Positions 17,893 to 26,471 of a DNA stretch of 64,000 nucleotides are shown here, piece after piece (position 1 is the stretch's first letter; each line of letters begins with the position of its first letter). The position numbers and the translations under genes are program-made. The DNA is from Paenirhodobacter populi (lineage in GTDB: Bacteria > Pseudomonadota > Alphaproteobacteria > Rhodobacterales > Rhodobacteraceae), in NCBI RefSeq assembly GCF_004022215.1, contig NZ_SAUZ01000003.1:186001-250000 (forward strand). Reading direction: 5' to 3'. A model generated the notes under the pieces. That model made no database searches. It was not told the DNA's origin and saw only the letters and a list, made by a program, of their open reading frames with translations.

Positions 17893-20800
17893 TCAGGCCT
17901 CCGCCGCCGCCATCCATGCCGTGAATTGCGGCCCCAGCCGGTCGGCCGCGGGCTGCGAGACCATCTCGGCATGCAGAAGCGGCAGGTCCAGCGCCTGAAT
18001 CCGCGCGGCATAAGGGGTCCAGAGGTCGGCGGTAAAGCCCCGCCCCGCATGGTCGCGCGCGGCGCGGATATGGGTCAGCGTGCCATCGTAGCGGCGCTCG
18101 TGATGCGCCCGGATCAGCCGGTTGGTGCCCGTCACCAGCCGCACCACGGCGTCCAGCACCGGCTCCGGCAGGCTGCCCAAGGGCGTGCCGCCCTGCCGCA
18201 GAAACCCGACCACCGCCGCCCGGCTGTCCAGCTCGGGATGTGCATCGGGATCGTGCCCGGCGATGGTCAGCAGGGCGCGCAGCGCGGCGACCGGATCGGG
18301 CTCCGGCTCCGCCCGCCAGCATTCCGCCGGATAGGCGTCCAGCAGCGCCACCAGCCCCACCCGGCGGCCCTGCGCGCGGGCCTGCACCGCGATCTCCTGC
18401 GCGAGGATGCCGCCCACCGACCAGCCCGCCAGATGGATCACGCCGTCGGCGGCGATACCCTCGATCCGGCGCAGGTAATCGGCGGCAAGGTCCGAAAGGC
18501 TCGCCGGGAAATCCCCGCCTTCGAGCAGCGGCGATTGCAACGCGTAGACCGGCCGCAGGGGCCGGATCGCCCGCGCGAGCCGCCGGTAGCACCAGCCAAG
18601 CCCCCCCGCCGGATGCAGGATGAAGAGCGGCGCCCCCTGCCCTTCGCGCCCCAGCGGCAGGACGGGGGCAAGGCCGGATCGCGCCTCGTCGATCAGGCTC
18701 ATGGCGCGGGCGAGCCCGGCGATGGTCGGCGTCTCGAACAACTGGCCCAGCCCCGGATCGCGGCCGAACACCTCGTCGATGCGCAGGCACAGCGCCACGG
18801 CGGACAGGGAATCGCCACCGAGGGTGAAGAAATCCGCCTCGCGCCCCGGCAGGTCGGGCAGATGCAGGGTTTCGCGGAAGAGCGCGGCCAGACGCGCCTC
18901 GACCGGGCCTTCGGGCGGCGTGCCCTGCGCCAGCGCAAAGACCGGCGCGGGCAGCGCCTTGCGGTCGAGCTTGCCGCTGACCGTCATCGGCCATGCGTCC
19001 AGCGCGACGATCGCCGCGGGCACCATATGCGCGGGCAGCCGCCCGGCCAGCGCCGCGCTCAGCGTATCAGGGGTAAAGCCCGCATCGGCCAGCACATAGG
19101 CGACAAGGCGCGGATCCGCCCCGCGATCCGCCCGCGCCAGCACCACCGCATCGCGCACAAGGCCGGTTTCGCGGATAGCCACCTCGATCTCGCCGGGTTC
19201 GATGCGCATGCCGCGGATCTTCACCTGATGGTCGGAACGGCCCAGATAGACCACCGCCCCATCCGCGCGCAGCATCGCCACATCGCCCGTCGCATAAAGC
19301 CGCCCGGCCCCGAACGGGTTCGGCACGAACCGTTCCGCCGTCAGATCGGGCCTGCCAAGATAGCCGCGCGCAAGCTGCACCCCGCCCAGATACAGATCGC
19401 CCCGCACCCCGGGCGGCAGCCCCCGCATCCGGCCATCCAGCACATGGACCTGCGTGTTCCAGACCGGATGCCCGATCGGCATCGGGTTCGAGCTGTCGCC
19501 CGCCCCGGCATCCCAATAGGTGACATCCACCGCCGCCTCGGTCGGGCCATAAAGGTTGTGCAGCTCCGCCGTCAGCCGCGCGTGGAAGCGGGCGCGATGC
19601 TCCGCCGTCAGCGCCTCGCCCGAGCAGAAGACACGGGTGAGCAACAGCCCCTCGGACGCCGGGGAATCCAGAAAGGCCGACAGCATCGAGGGCACGAAAT
19701 GCATCGTGGTGATGCCGTGACGGCGGATCAGGCGGGCGATCTCGGTCGGGTCGCGATGCGCGCCGGGGGGGGCGAAGACCAGCGAGGCCCCGGCGAGGAA
19801 GGGCAGGAACAGCTCCCACACCGAGACATCGAAGGTCGTCGGCGTCTTTTGCAGGATGCGGTCGGCGGCGCCGATGCCGTAATGGTCGCGCATCCACAGG
19901 AGCCGGTTCACGATGGCGCGGTGTTCGATCATCACGCCCTTCGGCTCGCCGGTCGAGCCCGAGGTGAAGAGGATATAGGCCAGATTTCCGGGTGCCGCGC
20001 CGCCCGCGGGGGCCGCGCCCTCGGCGGGCCAGTCGGCGGGCGCGAACGGCGCCATCCCACCCGCATCCAGATCGCCCTCGGCCAGCAGCGCGACGGCCCC
20101 GGTGCGCGCGATCAGGCCGGCCAGCCGCGCGGGCGGATTGTCGGGGTCTAGCGGCACATAGGCCGCTCCCGCGCGCAGCACGGCGACCAGCGCGACGGCC
20201 AGATGTTCGGAGCGCGGCAGCGCCACGGCCACGACCGCCTCCGCTCCCGCCCCGCGTGCGCGCAGCGCCGCCGCCAGCGCGGCGGAACGGCGGTCAAGCT
20301 CGGCATAGCTCAAAACCGTATCGCCAAAGACGACCGCCGGGGCATCGGGCGTCGCGCGCATCTGCCGCTCGATCAGTTCGGTCAGGGTCACATCGGGGAC
20401 CGGGTGGTGGGTGGCGTTCAGCCCGGCCAGCCACGCGGCCTCCGGCCCGGTCACGGTCGGCACCTCGGCCAGCCGCTCCGCCGCCAGCGCCGCCCGCAGG
20501 AAGGCGGCAAGCCGCGCGGCATGCGCCTCGCCGCCCGCGCGGGTGTATAGGGCGGGGTTGGTGTCGATCTCCAGCGACAGGCCCGCCACGGCATCGCCGC
20601 GGAAGGTCGCGGTCAGATCGTCCACCGCCCCCGCGCCGAGGATATGCAGATCCGCCTGCAACCCGGCGAATTTCGGCGGCATGTCGAAGGGCTGCACGTT
20701 GATCAGCGGGCCGTAAAGCCGCGCCTCGATCGCCGTGCGGCGCAGGTCGCGGCGCAGTTGCTCGGACCGATAGCGGCCGTGGCGGCGCAGTTCGGCCAGA

Positions 20801-21738
20801 TGCGCGGCGCCCTTTTGCAGAACCGCATCCAGCGGCGCATCCTGATCCGGGTCGCAGCGGAACGGCAGGACGTTCATCCACATGCAGGGCACCCGCGCCG
20901 CCTTGGTGCCAAGCCGCGCCATGAACGGCAGGCCAAAGACCCGCTCGCCCTCCCCCGACACACGCGCGAGACAGCCGGCGGTCAGGATGGTCAGCGCGTC
21001 GGGCCAGCCGACCCCCGCCCGTTTGGCGCGGGCGCGCAGCGCGGCGCACAGGCCGGCATCCAGATCCAGCCGCGCGCGGTTGAAGGCGCGGGCGGTGACG
21101 GCGCGCCCCTCGGCCGGGCCCGCGACGGCCTCAAGCCCGCGCATCTCGTCCAGCCAGAAGGCGCGATCCGCTCCGCGCCGGTCCGAGGCACGATAGGCCG
21201 CGTCTTCCTCCAGCGCCTGCGCCAGATCCGGGAAGGCGGCGGGGGCGGCCCGCCCCGCGACCCGCGCGGAATAGATCTCCCCCACCCGGTTGGTGAACAG
21301 CACGAAGGCGAAGCCGTCCGTCGCAAGGTGATGGATCCGTTCGTGCCAGAAATGCCGCTCCGCCCCGAGGGTATAGAGCGTGAATTCCGCCACCGGCCCC
21401 TGGGCCAGATCGGGGGCGCGGGTGTCATCCGCGGCCATGCGGGCGCGGGCCTCCCCCTCCGGATCGGCATAATCGCTCAGGTCCACAAGGCGCAGCGCGG
21501 GCGGCGCATCGGCCAGCCATTGCACCGGGCGGCCATCGCGCAGGGCGAAACGCAGCCGCAGCGCCGGGCTCTGCGCCACCGCCGCGTCGAAAGCCTGCCG
21601 GAACAGATCGCGGTCCAGCGGCCCGGTCAGCGCGATGAACTGCCCGGTCATATAGACCGGATTTCCCCGGTCAAGCGCCTGCGCATACCACAGGCCCTCC
21701 TGTGCCTCGGTCAGCGGCAGCTCCGAGACCGGGCGCAT
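17893..21738 (-). CDS. entF: EntF-like serine NRPS (C-A-T-TE)
   Basis: The protein has 1281 residues from the ATG at 21738; a TTG 39 bases upstream overlaps the carrier gene and is less likely. Domains: condensation about 1-435, with the catalytic HHLATDG at 136-142; adenylation about 455-940, with LFTSGSTGEPKG, NLYGPTE and GKLDRK; carrier about 945-1030, with LGGDSL; thioesterase from about 1045, with GWSVGG. The ten pocket residues read DVWHFSLVDK, the known EntF serine code. The enzyme should condense an aryl acid from the free carrier with serine and release an ester-linked oligomer, as in enterobactin synthesis. No epimerase or second module is present. Part of a three-gene minus-strand operon. 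Confidence 0.92.
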   Translation of the reverse strand: MRPVSELPLTEAQEGLWYAQALDRGNPVYMTGQFIALTGPLDRDLFRQAFDAAVAQSPALRLRFALRDGRPVQWLADAPPALRLVDLSDYADPEGEARARMAADDTRAPDLAQGPVAEFTLYTLGAERHFWHERIHHLATDGFAFVLFTNRVGEIYSARVAGRAAPAAFPDLAQALEEDAAYRASDRRGADRAFWLDEMRGLEAVAGPAEGRAVTARAFNRARLDLDAGLCAALRARAKRAGVGWPDALTILTAGCLARVSGEGERVFGLPFMARLGTKAARVPCMWMNVLPFRCDPDQDAPLDAVLQKGAAHLAELRRHGRYRSEQLRRDLRRTAIEARLYGPLINVQPFDMPPKFAGLQADLHILGAGAVDDLTATFRGDAVAGLSLEIDTNPALYTRAGGEAHAARLAAFLRAALAAERLAEVPTVTGPEAAWLAGLNATHHPVPDVTLTELIERQMRATPDAPAVVFGDTVLSYAELDRRSAALAAALRARGAGAEAVVAVALPRSEHLAVALVAVLRAGAAYVPLDPDNPPARLAGLIARTGAVALLAEGDLDAGGMAPFAPADWPAEGAAPAGGAAPGNLAYILFTSGSTGEPKGVMIEHRAIVNRLLWMRDHYGIGAADRILQKTPTTFDVSVWELFLPFLAGASLVFAPPGAHRDPTEIARLIRRHGITTMHFVPSMLSAFLDSPASEGLLLTRVFCSGEALTAEHRARFHARLTAELHNLYGPTEAAVDVTYWDAGAGDSSNPMPIGHPVWNTQVHVLDGRMRGLPPGVRGDLYLGGVQLARGYLGRPDLTAERFVPNPFGAGRLYATGDVAMLRADGAVVYLGRSDHQVKIRGMRIEPGEIEVAIRETGLVRDAVVLARADRGADPRLVAYVLADAGFTPDTLSAALAGRLPAHMVPAAIVALDAWPMTVSGKLDRKALPAPVFALAQGTPPEGPVEARLAALFRETLHLPDLPGREADFFTLGGDSLSAVALCLRIDEVFGRDPGLGQLFETPTIAGLARAMSLIDEARSGLAPVLPLGREGQGAPLFILHPAGGLGWCYRRLARAIRPLRPVYALQSPLLEGGDFPASLSDLAADYLRRIEGIAADGVIHLAGWSVGGILAQEIAVQARAQGRRVGLVALLDAYPAECWRAEPEPDPVAALRALLTIAGHDPDAHPELDSRAAVVGFLRQGGTPLGSLPEPVLDAVVRLVTGTNRLIRAHHERRYDGTLTHIRAARDHAGRGFTADLWTPYAARIQALDLPLLHAEMVSQPAADRLGPQFTAWMAAAEA

Positions 21739-21751
21739 CTGGGCCGAATCC

Positions 21752-21988
21752 TCAGGCACTCTGGCGCTGCGCCTCAAGAGCCGCCCACCAGTCGGCCAGC
21801 GTCTGGCTTTCCAGCAGCAGGCCGAAATCCAGATCCGCGCCCTGTTCCTGCCATTCCATCGCCAGCGTCATCAGCCGCATGGAATCCAGCCCAAGGTCGT
21901 AAAGATTGTCCTCTACCCCAAGCTCGGCGGGCGTCAGGTCAAGCGCGCGCGCCACATCCGCGTGCATCTGGTCGAAAGTCAGGCTCAT
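21752..21988 (-). CDS. Free-standing aryl carrier protein (ArCP)
   Basis: The protein has 78 residues with a single carrier domain. LYDLGLDSMRLM holds the serine that receives phosphopantetheine, and LESQTLADWWAAL matches the C-terminal helix of the EntB/DhbB aryl carrier domain. In E. coli and Bacillus this domain is fused behind an isochorismatase; here that domain is missing, so the protein only carries DHB (or a related aryl acid) from the ligase to the NRPS. Its start overlaps the ligase stop by four bases and its stop lies 13 bases before the NRPS ATG, so the three genes are translationally coupled and dosage-linked. Confidence 0.9.
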   Translation of the reverse strand: MSLTFDQMHADVARALDLTPAELGVEDNLYDLGLDSMRLMTLAMEWQEQGADLDFGLLLESQTLADWWAALEAQRQSA

Positions 21989-23616
21989 GATCCGTTCCCT
22001 TCGGAAAGGTATTTTTCCTTCAGCGCCGCGCGCAGGGCCTTGCGGCTGATCTTTCCAACGGCGGTGGTCTGGAATTCCGGCACGAAGACGATCTGGTCCG
22101 GCACCTTGAACTCGGCGATGCCGCGCCCGCGCACGAAGGATTTCAGCTCGCGCACGGTCAGGTCGGCGCCTTCGGTCCGGATGACGAAGGCGCAGCTTTT
22201 TTCTCCCAGAAACCTGTCCGGCACCGCGACCACCGCCGCGTCGAAGACGCCCGGGTGGGCCAGCAGGTGATCCTCGACCTCCTCGGCCGAGATCTTTTCG
22301 CCCGCGCGGTTGATATGGTCGGTGGCGCGGCCGCGCACCTCAAGATAGCCGCCGGGCAGGCGCCGCACCACATCGCCCGTCCGGTAGAACCCGTCCGGCG
22401 TGAAGGAGCGCGCATTGGCCGCCGGTTCCTCGTAATAGCCGCGGATCGTGTAGGGGCCGCGGGTGAAGAGGTTGCCCGGTTCACCCTCGGGCACCGGCTG
22501 GCCCGCGTCGTCGAGGATCAGCACCTCATCGTCCGGGCTGATCGGGCGACCCTGCGTCTGGGTGATGATATCCTCGGGATCGTCGAGCCGGGTGTAGTTC
22601 ACCAGCCCCTCGGCCATGCCGAAGACCTGCTGCAGGGTGCAGCCCAGCACCGGGCGCACACGGGCGGCGGATTCGGGCATGAACTTCGCCCCGCCGACGT
22701 TCAGCACCTGAAGGCTGGAAATGTCATGCTTCGTGCGCGGCGCAGCCTGCATCCACAGCAGCGCCAGCGGCGGCACCAGCCCGACATGGGTGACCTTTTC
22801 CTGCGCGATCAGCGCGAAACAGGTCTCGGGCGCGGGGTTCGGCGCCATCACCACGCGCGCGCCCGCGATCAGCGCCCCCATGAACCCCGGCGAGGACATC
22901 GGGAAATTGTGCGCCGCCGGCAGCGCCACCAGATAGACGCTGTCCGCCGTCACGCCGCAGATATCGGCCGAAGCGCGGAAGCTGTAGATATAGTCGTCAT
23001 GCGTGCGCGGGATCAGCTTCGGCAGCCCGGTCGAGCCGCCCGAGATCTGCAAAAAGGCGACCGAGCCCGGATCGCGCGGCACCGGCGCCGTCATCCGGCC
23101 GGTGAAGCCGTCGAAGGGGATAAACTCTTCCGCCTCGCCCACCACGACCACCGGGCCGATCGCCGGCACCGCGGCCTTGAGCGCACGGGCCAGCGGGCGA
23201 TAGTCGAACCCGTCATGCCGGTCGGCGCAGACATAGGCGCGCGCGCCGGATTTCGCCGCCAGATGCAGGACCTCGGTTTCCCGATGCGCGGGCAGGACAT
23301 AGACCGGCACCAGCCCGGCGTAGAACAGCCCGAAGACCACCGACAGGAACTCGGCCCGGTTCGGCATCTGCACCACGACCCGGTCGCCGGGGTTCAGTCC
23401 AAGCGCCGCGAACCCCGCCGCCGCGACGCGCGCCCGCTCGGCCAGTTCGGCATAGCTCCAGCGATGAGCGGCATCGACCACCGCGATCCGGCCGGCGAAT
23501 TCCCCGGCCAGCCGGTCCAGCATCATGCCGAAGGTCTCGCCCCGCCAATAGCCCTCGGCGCGGTAGCGCGCCGCGAACTCTTCGGGCCAGATCTGCTGGG
23601 GATCGTTCATCGACAT
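21985..23616 (-). CDS. entE: 2,3-dihydroxybenzoate-AMP ligase (EntE/DhbE-like)
   Basis: The protein has 543 residues from the ATG at 23616, which has GAGG seven bases upstream. It activates an aryl acid with ATP and loads it on the carrier protein. Adenylation motifs are LQISGGSTGLPKLIPRTH, FGMAEGLVNYTRLDD, YRTGDVV and GKISRKAL. The aryl pocket motif HNFPMSSPG has Asn and Ser at the positions used for 2,3-dihydroxybenzoate, where salicylate-specific relatives usually carry Cys. It is first in the ligase-ArCP-NRPS operon. A TTGACT hexamer on the minus strand at 23671-23666 may be the -35 of its promoter. DHB-forming genes are not nearby. Confidence 0.92.
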   Translation of the reverse strand: MSMNDPQQIWPEEFAARYRAEGYWRGETFGMMLDRLAGEFAGRIAVVDAAHRWSYAELAERARVAAAGFAALGLNPGDRVVVQMPNRAEFLSVVFGLFYAGLVPVYVLPAHRETEVLHLAAKSGARAYVCADRHDGFDYRPLARALKAAVPAIGPVVVVGEAEEFIPFDGFTGRMTAPVPRDPGSVAFLQISGGSTGLPKLIPRTHDDYIYSFRASADICGVTADSVYLVALPAAHNFPMSSPGFMGALIAGARVVMAPNPAPETCFALIAQEKVTHVGLVPPLALLWMQAAPRTKHDISSLQVLNVGGAKFMPESAARVRPVLGCTLQQVFGMAEGLVNYTRLDDPEDIITQTQGRPISPDDEVLILDDAGQPVPEGEPGNLFTRGPYTIRGYYEEPAANARSFTPDGFYRTGDVVRRLPGGYLEVRGRATDHINRAGEKISAEEVEDHLLAHPGVFDAAVVAVPDRFLGEKSCAFVIRTEGADLTVRELKSFVRGRGIAEFKVPDQIVFVPEFQTTAVGKISRKALRAALKEKYLSEGNGS

Positions 23617-23708
23617 TCCGGGGCCTCTCATCCTTCCCCCTGCCGCTACCAATCCCCATCAAAACAGTCAACTTCCAATGCGCATGCCGCGCCGCACGCG
23701 CCTTCTCC

Positions 23709-23773
23709 CTTCATTCTTCCATAAATATCCCGGGGGTGAATTGGCCGCAGGCCAAGAGGGGGCTGGCCCCCTG
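23709..23773 (-). repeat. Dispersed intergenic repeat, copy F (3' of cysW)
   Basis: Minus-strand copy 24 bases after the cysW stop: hairpin AGGGGGCCAGCCCCCTC, a TTGGCC/GGCCAA hairpin, and the tail CACCCCCGGGATATTTATGG ending AAGAATGAAG. It separates the sulfate operon from the siderophore operon promoter (23617-23708). Confidence 0.85.
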
Positions 23774-23797
23774 CTTCCGTGCCGAAGCGCACCGCTC

Positions 23798-24631
23798 TCA
23801 GCGGCGCGCCTCCATCACCGTCTTCAGCACCAGCACGACCAGCGCCAGCAGCGTCAGCACCGAGGCCGCGGCAAAGGCGCCGACGGTGTTGAGATCGTTG
23901 AACAGCAGCTCGATCTGCAATGGCAGGGTCAGCGTCTGCCCGCGGATCGAGCCGGAGACGACCGACACCCCGCCGAATTCGCCCACCGCCCGCGCGCTGC
24001 ACAGCACCGCGCCATACAACAGCGCCCAGCGGATGTTCGGCAGCGTCACCCGGCGGAAGATCTGCCAGCCCGAGGCCCCCAGCGTCACCGCCGCCTGTTC
24101 CTGTTCCGATCCCTGCGCCTGCATCAGCGGCAGCACCTCGCGCACCACGAAGGGCGAGGTGACGAACATCGTCACCAGCACGATCCCCGGCACGGCGAAG
24201 AGGATCTTGATATCCATCTCGTTCAGCCACGGCCCCAGCAGCCCGGTGCGCCCGTAGAGCAGCAGGTAGCAGATCCCCGCGATGATGGGGGAGATGGAAA
24301 ACGGGATCTCGATCAGCGTCAGCAGCGTCTTGCGGCCGCGGAACTCGAACCGCGACAGCGCCCATGCGGCGGCGACACCAAAGCCGATGTTCAGCGGCAC
24401 GGTGATCAGCGCCACCAGCGCCGTCAGCCAGATCGCGTGAAGCGTCCCGGGTTCGAGGATGTTTCGCACGAACACCCCCCACCCCGCCGCGAAGGCGCGG
24501 TGAAAGATGTAGACCAGCGGCACCACGACGAACAAGGCCGTCATCACCAGCGCCAGCCCGATCAGCAGGCGCGGCACGGTGCGGCTTTCGCGCGGCGCAA
24601 GCGCGCCCGGAGCGACGTCGAGGTGGCTCAT
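23798..24631 (-). CDS. cysW: Sulfate/thiosulfate ABC transporter permease CysW
   Basis: The protein has 277 residues and about six membrane helices. The ABC coupling motif EQEQAAVTLGASGWQIFRRV is visible at about 180-200, and ARAVGEFGGVSVVSG is the CysW signature. It forms the inner-membrane channel with CysT for ATP-driven sulfate import. It is the last gene of a tightly coupled minus-strand operon, with a four-base overlap with cysT. Confidence 0.96.
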   Translation of the reverse strand: MSHLDVAPGALAPRESRTVPRLLIGLALVMTALFVVVPLVYIFHRAFAAGWGVFVRNILEPGTLHAIWLTALVALITVPLNIGFGVAAAWALSRFEFRGRKTLLTLIEIPFSISPIIAGICYLLLYGRTGLLGPWLNEMDIKILFAVPGIVLVTMFVTSPFVVREVLPLMQAQGSEQEQAAVTLGASGWQIFRRVTLPNIRWALLYGAVLCSARAVGEFGGVSVVSGSIRGQTLTLPLQIELLFNDLNTVGAFAAASVLTLLALVVLVLKTVMEARR

Positions 24632-25482
24632 GCCCCCCTCCCCTTGTAGCGCAGCGCCCGTGCCTGCAGCAGGTTCGATGCGACCAGCAGCACCAGCGCG
24701 ATCATCAACAGCGTCAGTGCGATCGCCGCGGCGCCGTTGTAGTCATATTCCTCAAGCCGGATCACCGCGAGCAGCGAGGCGATTTCCGTCTTCATCGGCA
24801 GGTTGCCGGCGATGAAGACCACCGCCCCGAACTCCCCCAAAGACCGCGCGAAGGACAGGGTGACGCCGACCATGAACGCCGGCAGGATCGCCGGGAACAC
24901 CACCCGGCGGAAGATCGTGAACGGATGCGCACCCAACGTGACCGCCGCATCCTCGTATTGCGGATCGAGATCCTCCAGCACCGGCTGCACCGTGCGCACG
25001 ACGAAGGGGATCGAGGTGAAGGCCATGGCGAAGGCCACGCCCCAGATGGTGAAGATCACCTGAATGCCCATCGGTTCGAGCAGCGCGCCATACCAGCCAT
25101 TGCCCGCGAACAGCGCCGACAGCGCCAGCCCCGCCACCGCCGTCGGCAGCGCGAAGGGAATGTCCATCAGCGCATCAAGGATCCGCTTCCCCGGAAAGTC
25201 ATAGCGCACCAGCACCCAGGCCATCAGCAGCCCGTAGACCGCGTTGAAGGCCGTGGCCATCGCCGCCGCCGACAGGGTCAGCTTCAGCGCGGCCAGCGTG
25301 CGCGGCGCGGTCATGATCGCAAAGAACCGTTCGGGGCCGATCTCGGCCCCTTTCAGCACCAGCGCCGCCAGCGGCAGCAGCACGATGATCCCCACATAGG
25401 ACAGCGTCACCCCCATGGTGAGGCCGAAGCCGGGCAAAACCCGCTTCGGCCGGATCCGCGCTGCCGCAGCCACCGTGGTCAT
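24628..25482 (-). CDS. cysT: Sulfate/thiosulfate ABC transporter permease CysT (CysU)
   Basis: The protein has 284 residues and six membrane helices. It has the coupling loop DAAVTLGAHPFTIFRRVVFP and the signature SFARSLGEFGAVVFIAGN. It is the partner of CysW. It overlaps both neighbours by four bases (ATGA junctions), so the whole operon is translated in concert. Confidence 0.96.
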   Translation of the reverse strand: MTTVAAAARIRPKRVLPGFGLTMGVTLSYVGIIVLLPLAALVLKGAEIGPERFFAIMTAPRTLAALKLTLSAAAMATAFNAVYGLLMAWVLVRYDFPGKRILDALMDIPFALPTAVAGLALSALFAGNGWYGALLEPMGIQVIFTIWGVAFAMAFTSIPFVVRTVQPVLEDLDPQYEDAAVTLGAHPFTIFRRVVFPAILPAFMVGVTLSFARSLGEFGAVVFIAGNLPMKTEIASLLAVIRLEEYDYNGAAAIALTLLMIALVLLVASNLLQARALRYKGRGA

Positions 25483-26471
25483 TGGTTCACGAGCAGCTTG
25501 TCAAGGATGCCGCCCTCGGCGAAATGTTCCGCGCGGACCTTGGTCCAGCCGCCGAAGACATCCTCGACGGAGACCAGCTTCACCTCGGGAAAGTCCGCGG
25601 CGAATTCGGCCTTCACCGTTTCGTCGTTCACGCGGTAGAAGTTCTGCGCGAGGATCTTCTGCCCCTCGGGTGCGTAGAGGAAGTTCAGATAGGCCTTGGA
25701 AACCTCTTCGGTGCCCTTCTTCTTGGCATTCTCCTCGACCACCGCGACCGGGAATTCGGACAGCAGCGACAGCGAGGGGGCGACCCGCTCAAAGCCCAGA
25801 TCCGGATATTGTTTCGCGATGCCGCCGGTTTCCGCCTCGAAGGTGATCAGCACGTCGCCGATGTTCTTTTCGGCAAAGGTCGTGGTCGCGCCGCGTCCGC
25901 CGGTGTCGAAGACCGGCACGTTGGCGAAAAGCTTCTTCACGAAATCCTGCGCCTGCGACTGATCGCCCGCGAACTTGTCCAGCGCATAGGCATAGGCCGC
26001 CAGATAGGTGTAGCGCGCATTGCCCGAGGTCTTGGGGTTCGGGAAGACCACTTTCACGTCGTCGCGCACGAGGTCATCCCAGTCCTTGATGCCCTTGGGA
26101 TTGCCCTTGCGCACAAGGAAGGACGGCAGCGAATAATAGGGCGAGGCCTGATTGGGGAATTCCTCGCGCCAGTTTTCGTCGACAAGGCCGCCTTTCGCCA
26201 GCACGTCGATGTCGGTCACCTGATTGAAGGTCACCACATCTGCGGGCAGCCCTTCGAGGATCGCGCGCGCCTGCGCCGAGGAACCGGCATGCGACTGGTC
26301 GATCGTCACGTCGCGGCCGGTCTTTTCCTTCCACTCCTTGGCGAATTCCGGGTTGATCTGCTGGAACAGCTCGCGCGCCACGTCGTAGGAGACGTTGAGG
26401 ATGCTGTCCTGCGCATAGGCGGGAACGGCAAAGCCGAGCGCCAGCGCAGCGGCGATGAGACGGGTTTTCAT
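25479..26471 (-). CDS. sbp: Periplasmic sulfate-binding protein
   Basis: The protein has 330 residues with a Sec signal peptide (MKTRLIAAALALGFAVPAYA, cleavage about residue 21). The mature protein begins with the family pattern LNVSYDVARELFQQINPEF, and QSHAGSSAQARA plus PNPKTSGNARYTYLAAY provide the main-chain and Ser/Gly contacts that hold the sulfate dianion. It delivers sulfate to CysTW. Placing the binding protein between cysA and cysT is less common than the sbp-cysT-cysW-cysA order. Confidence 0.96.
   Translation of the reverse strand: MKTRLIAAALALGFAVPAYAQDSILNVSYDVARELFQQINPEFAKEWKEKTGRDVTIDQSHAGSSAQARAILEGLPADVVTFNQVTDIDVLAKGGLVDENWREEFPNQASPYYSLPSFLVRKGNPKGIKDWDDLVRDDVKVVFPNPKTSGNARYTYLAAYAYALDKFAGDQSQAQDFVKKLFANVPVFDTGGRGATTTFAEKNIGDVLITFEAETGGIAKQYPDLGFERVAPSLSLLSEFPVAVVEENAKKKGTEEVSKAYLNFLYAPEGQKILAQNFYRVNDETVKAEFAADFPEVKLVSVEDVFGGWTKVRAEHFAEGGILDKLLVNQ

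Noticed and set aside
17893-21777. Truncated or pseudogene NRPS
   Set aside because: All four domains have intact catalytic residues and the frame is continuous, so there is no reason to call it broken.
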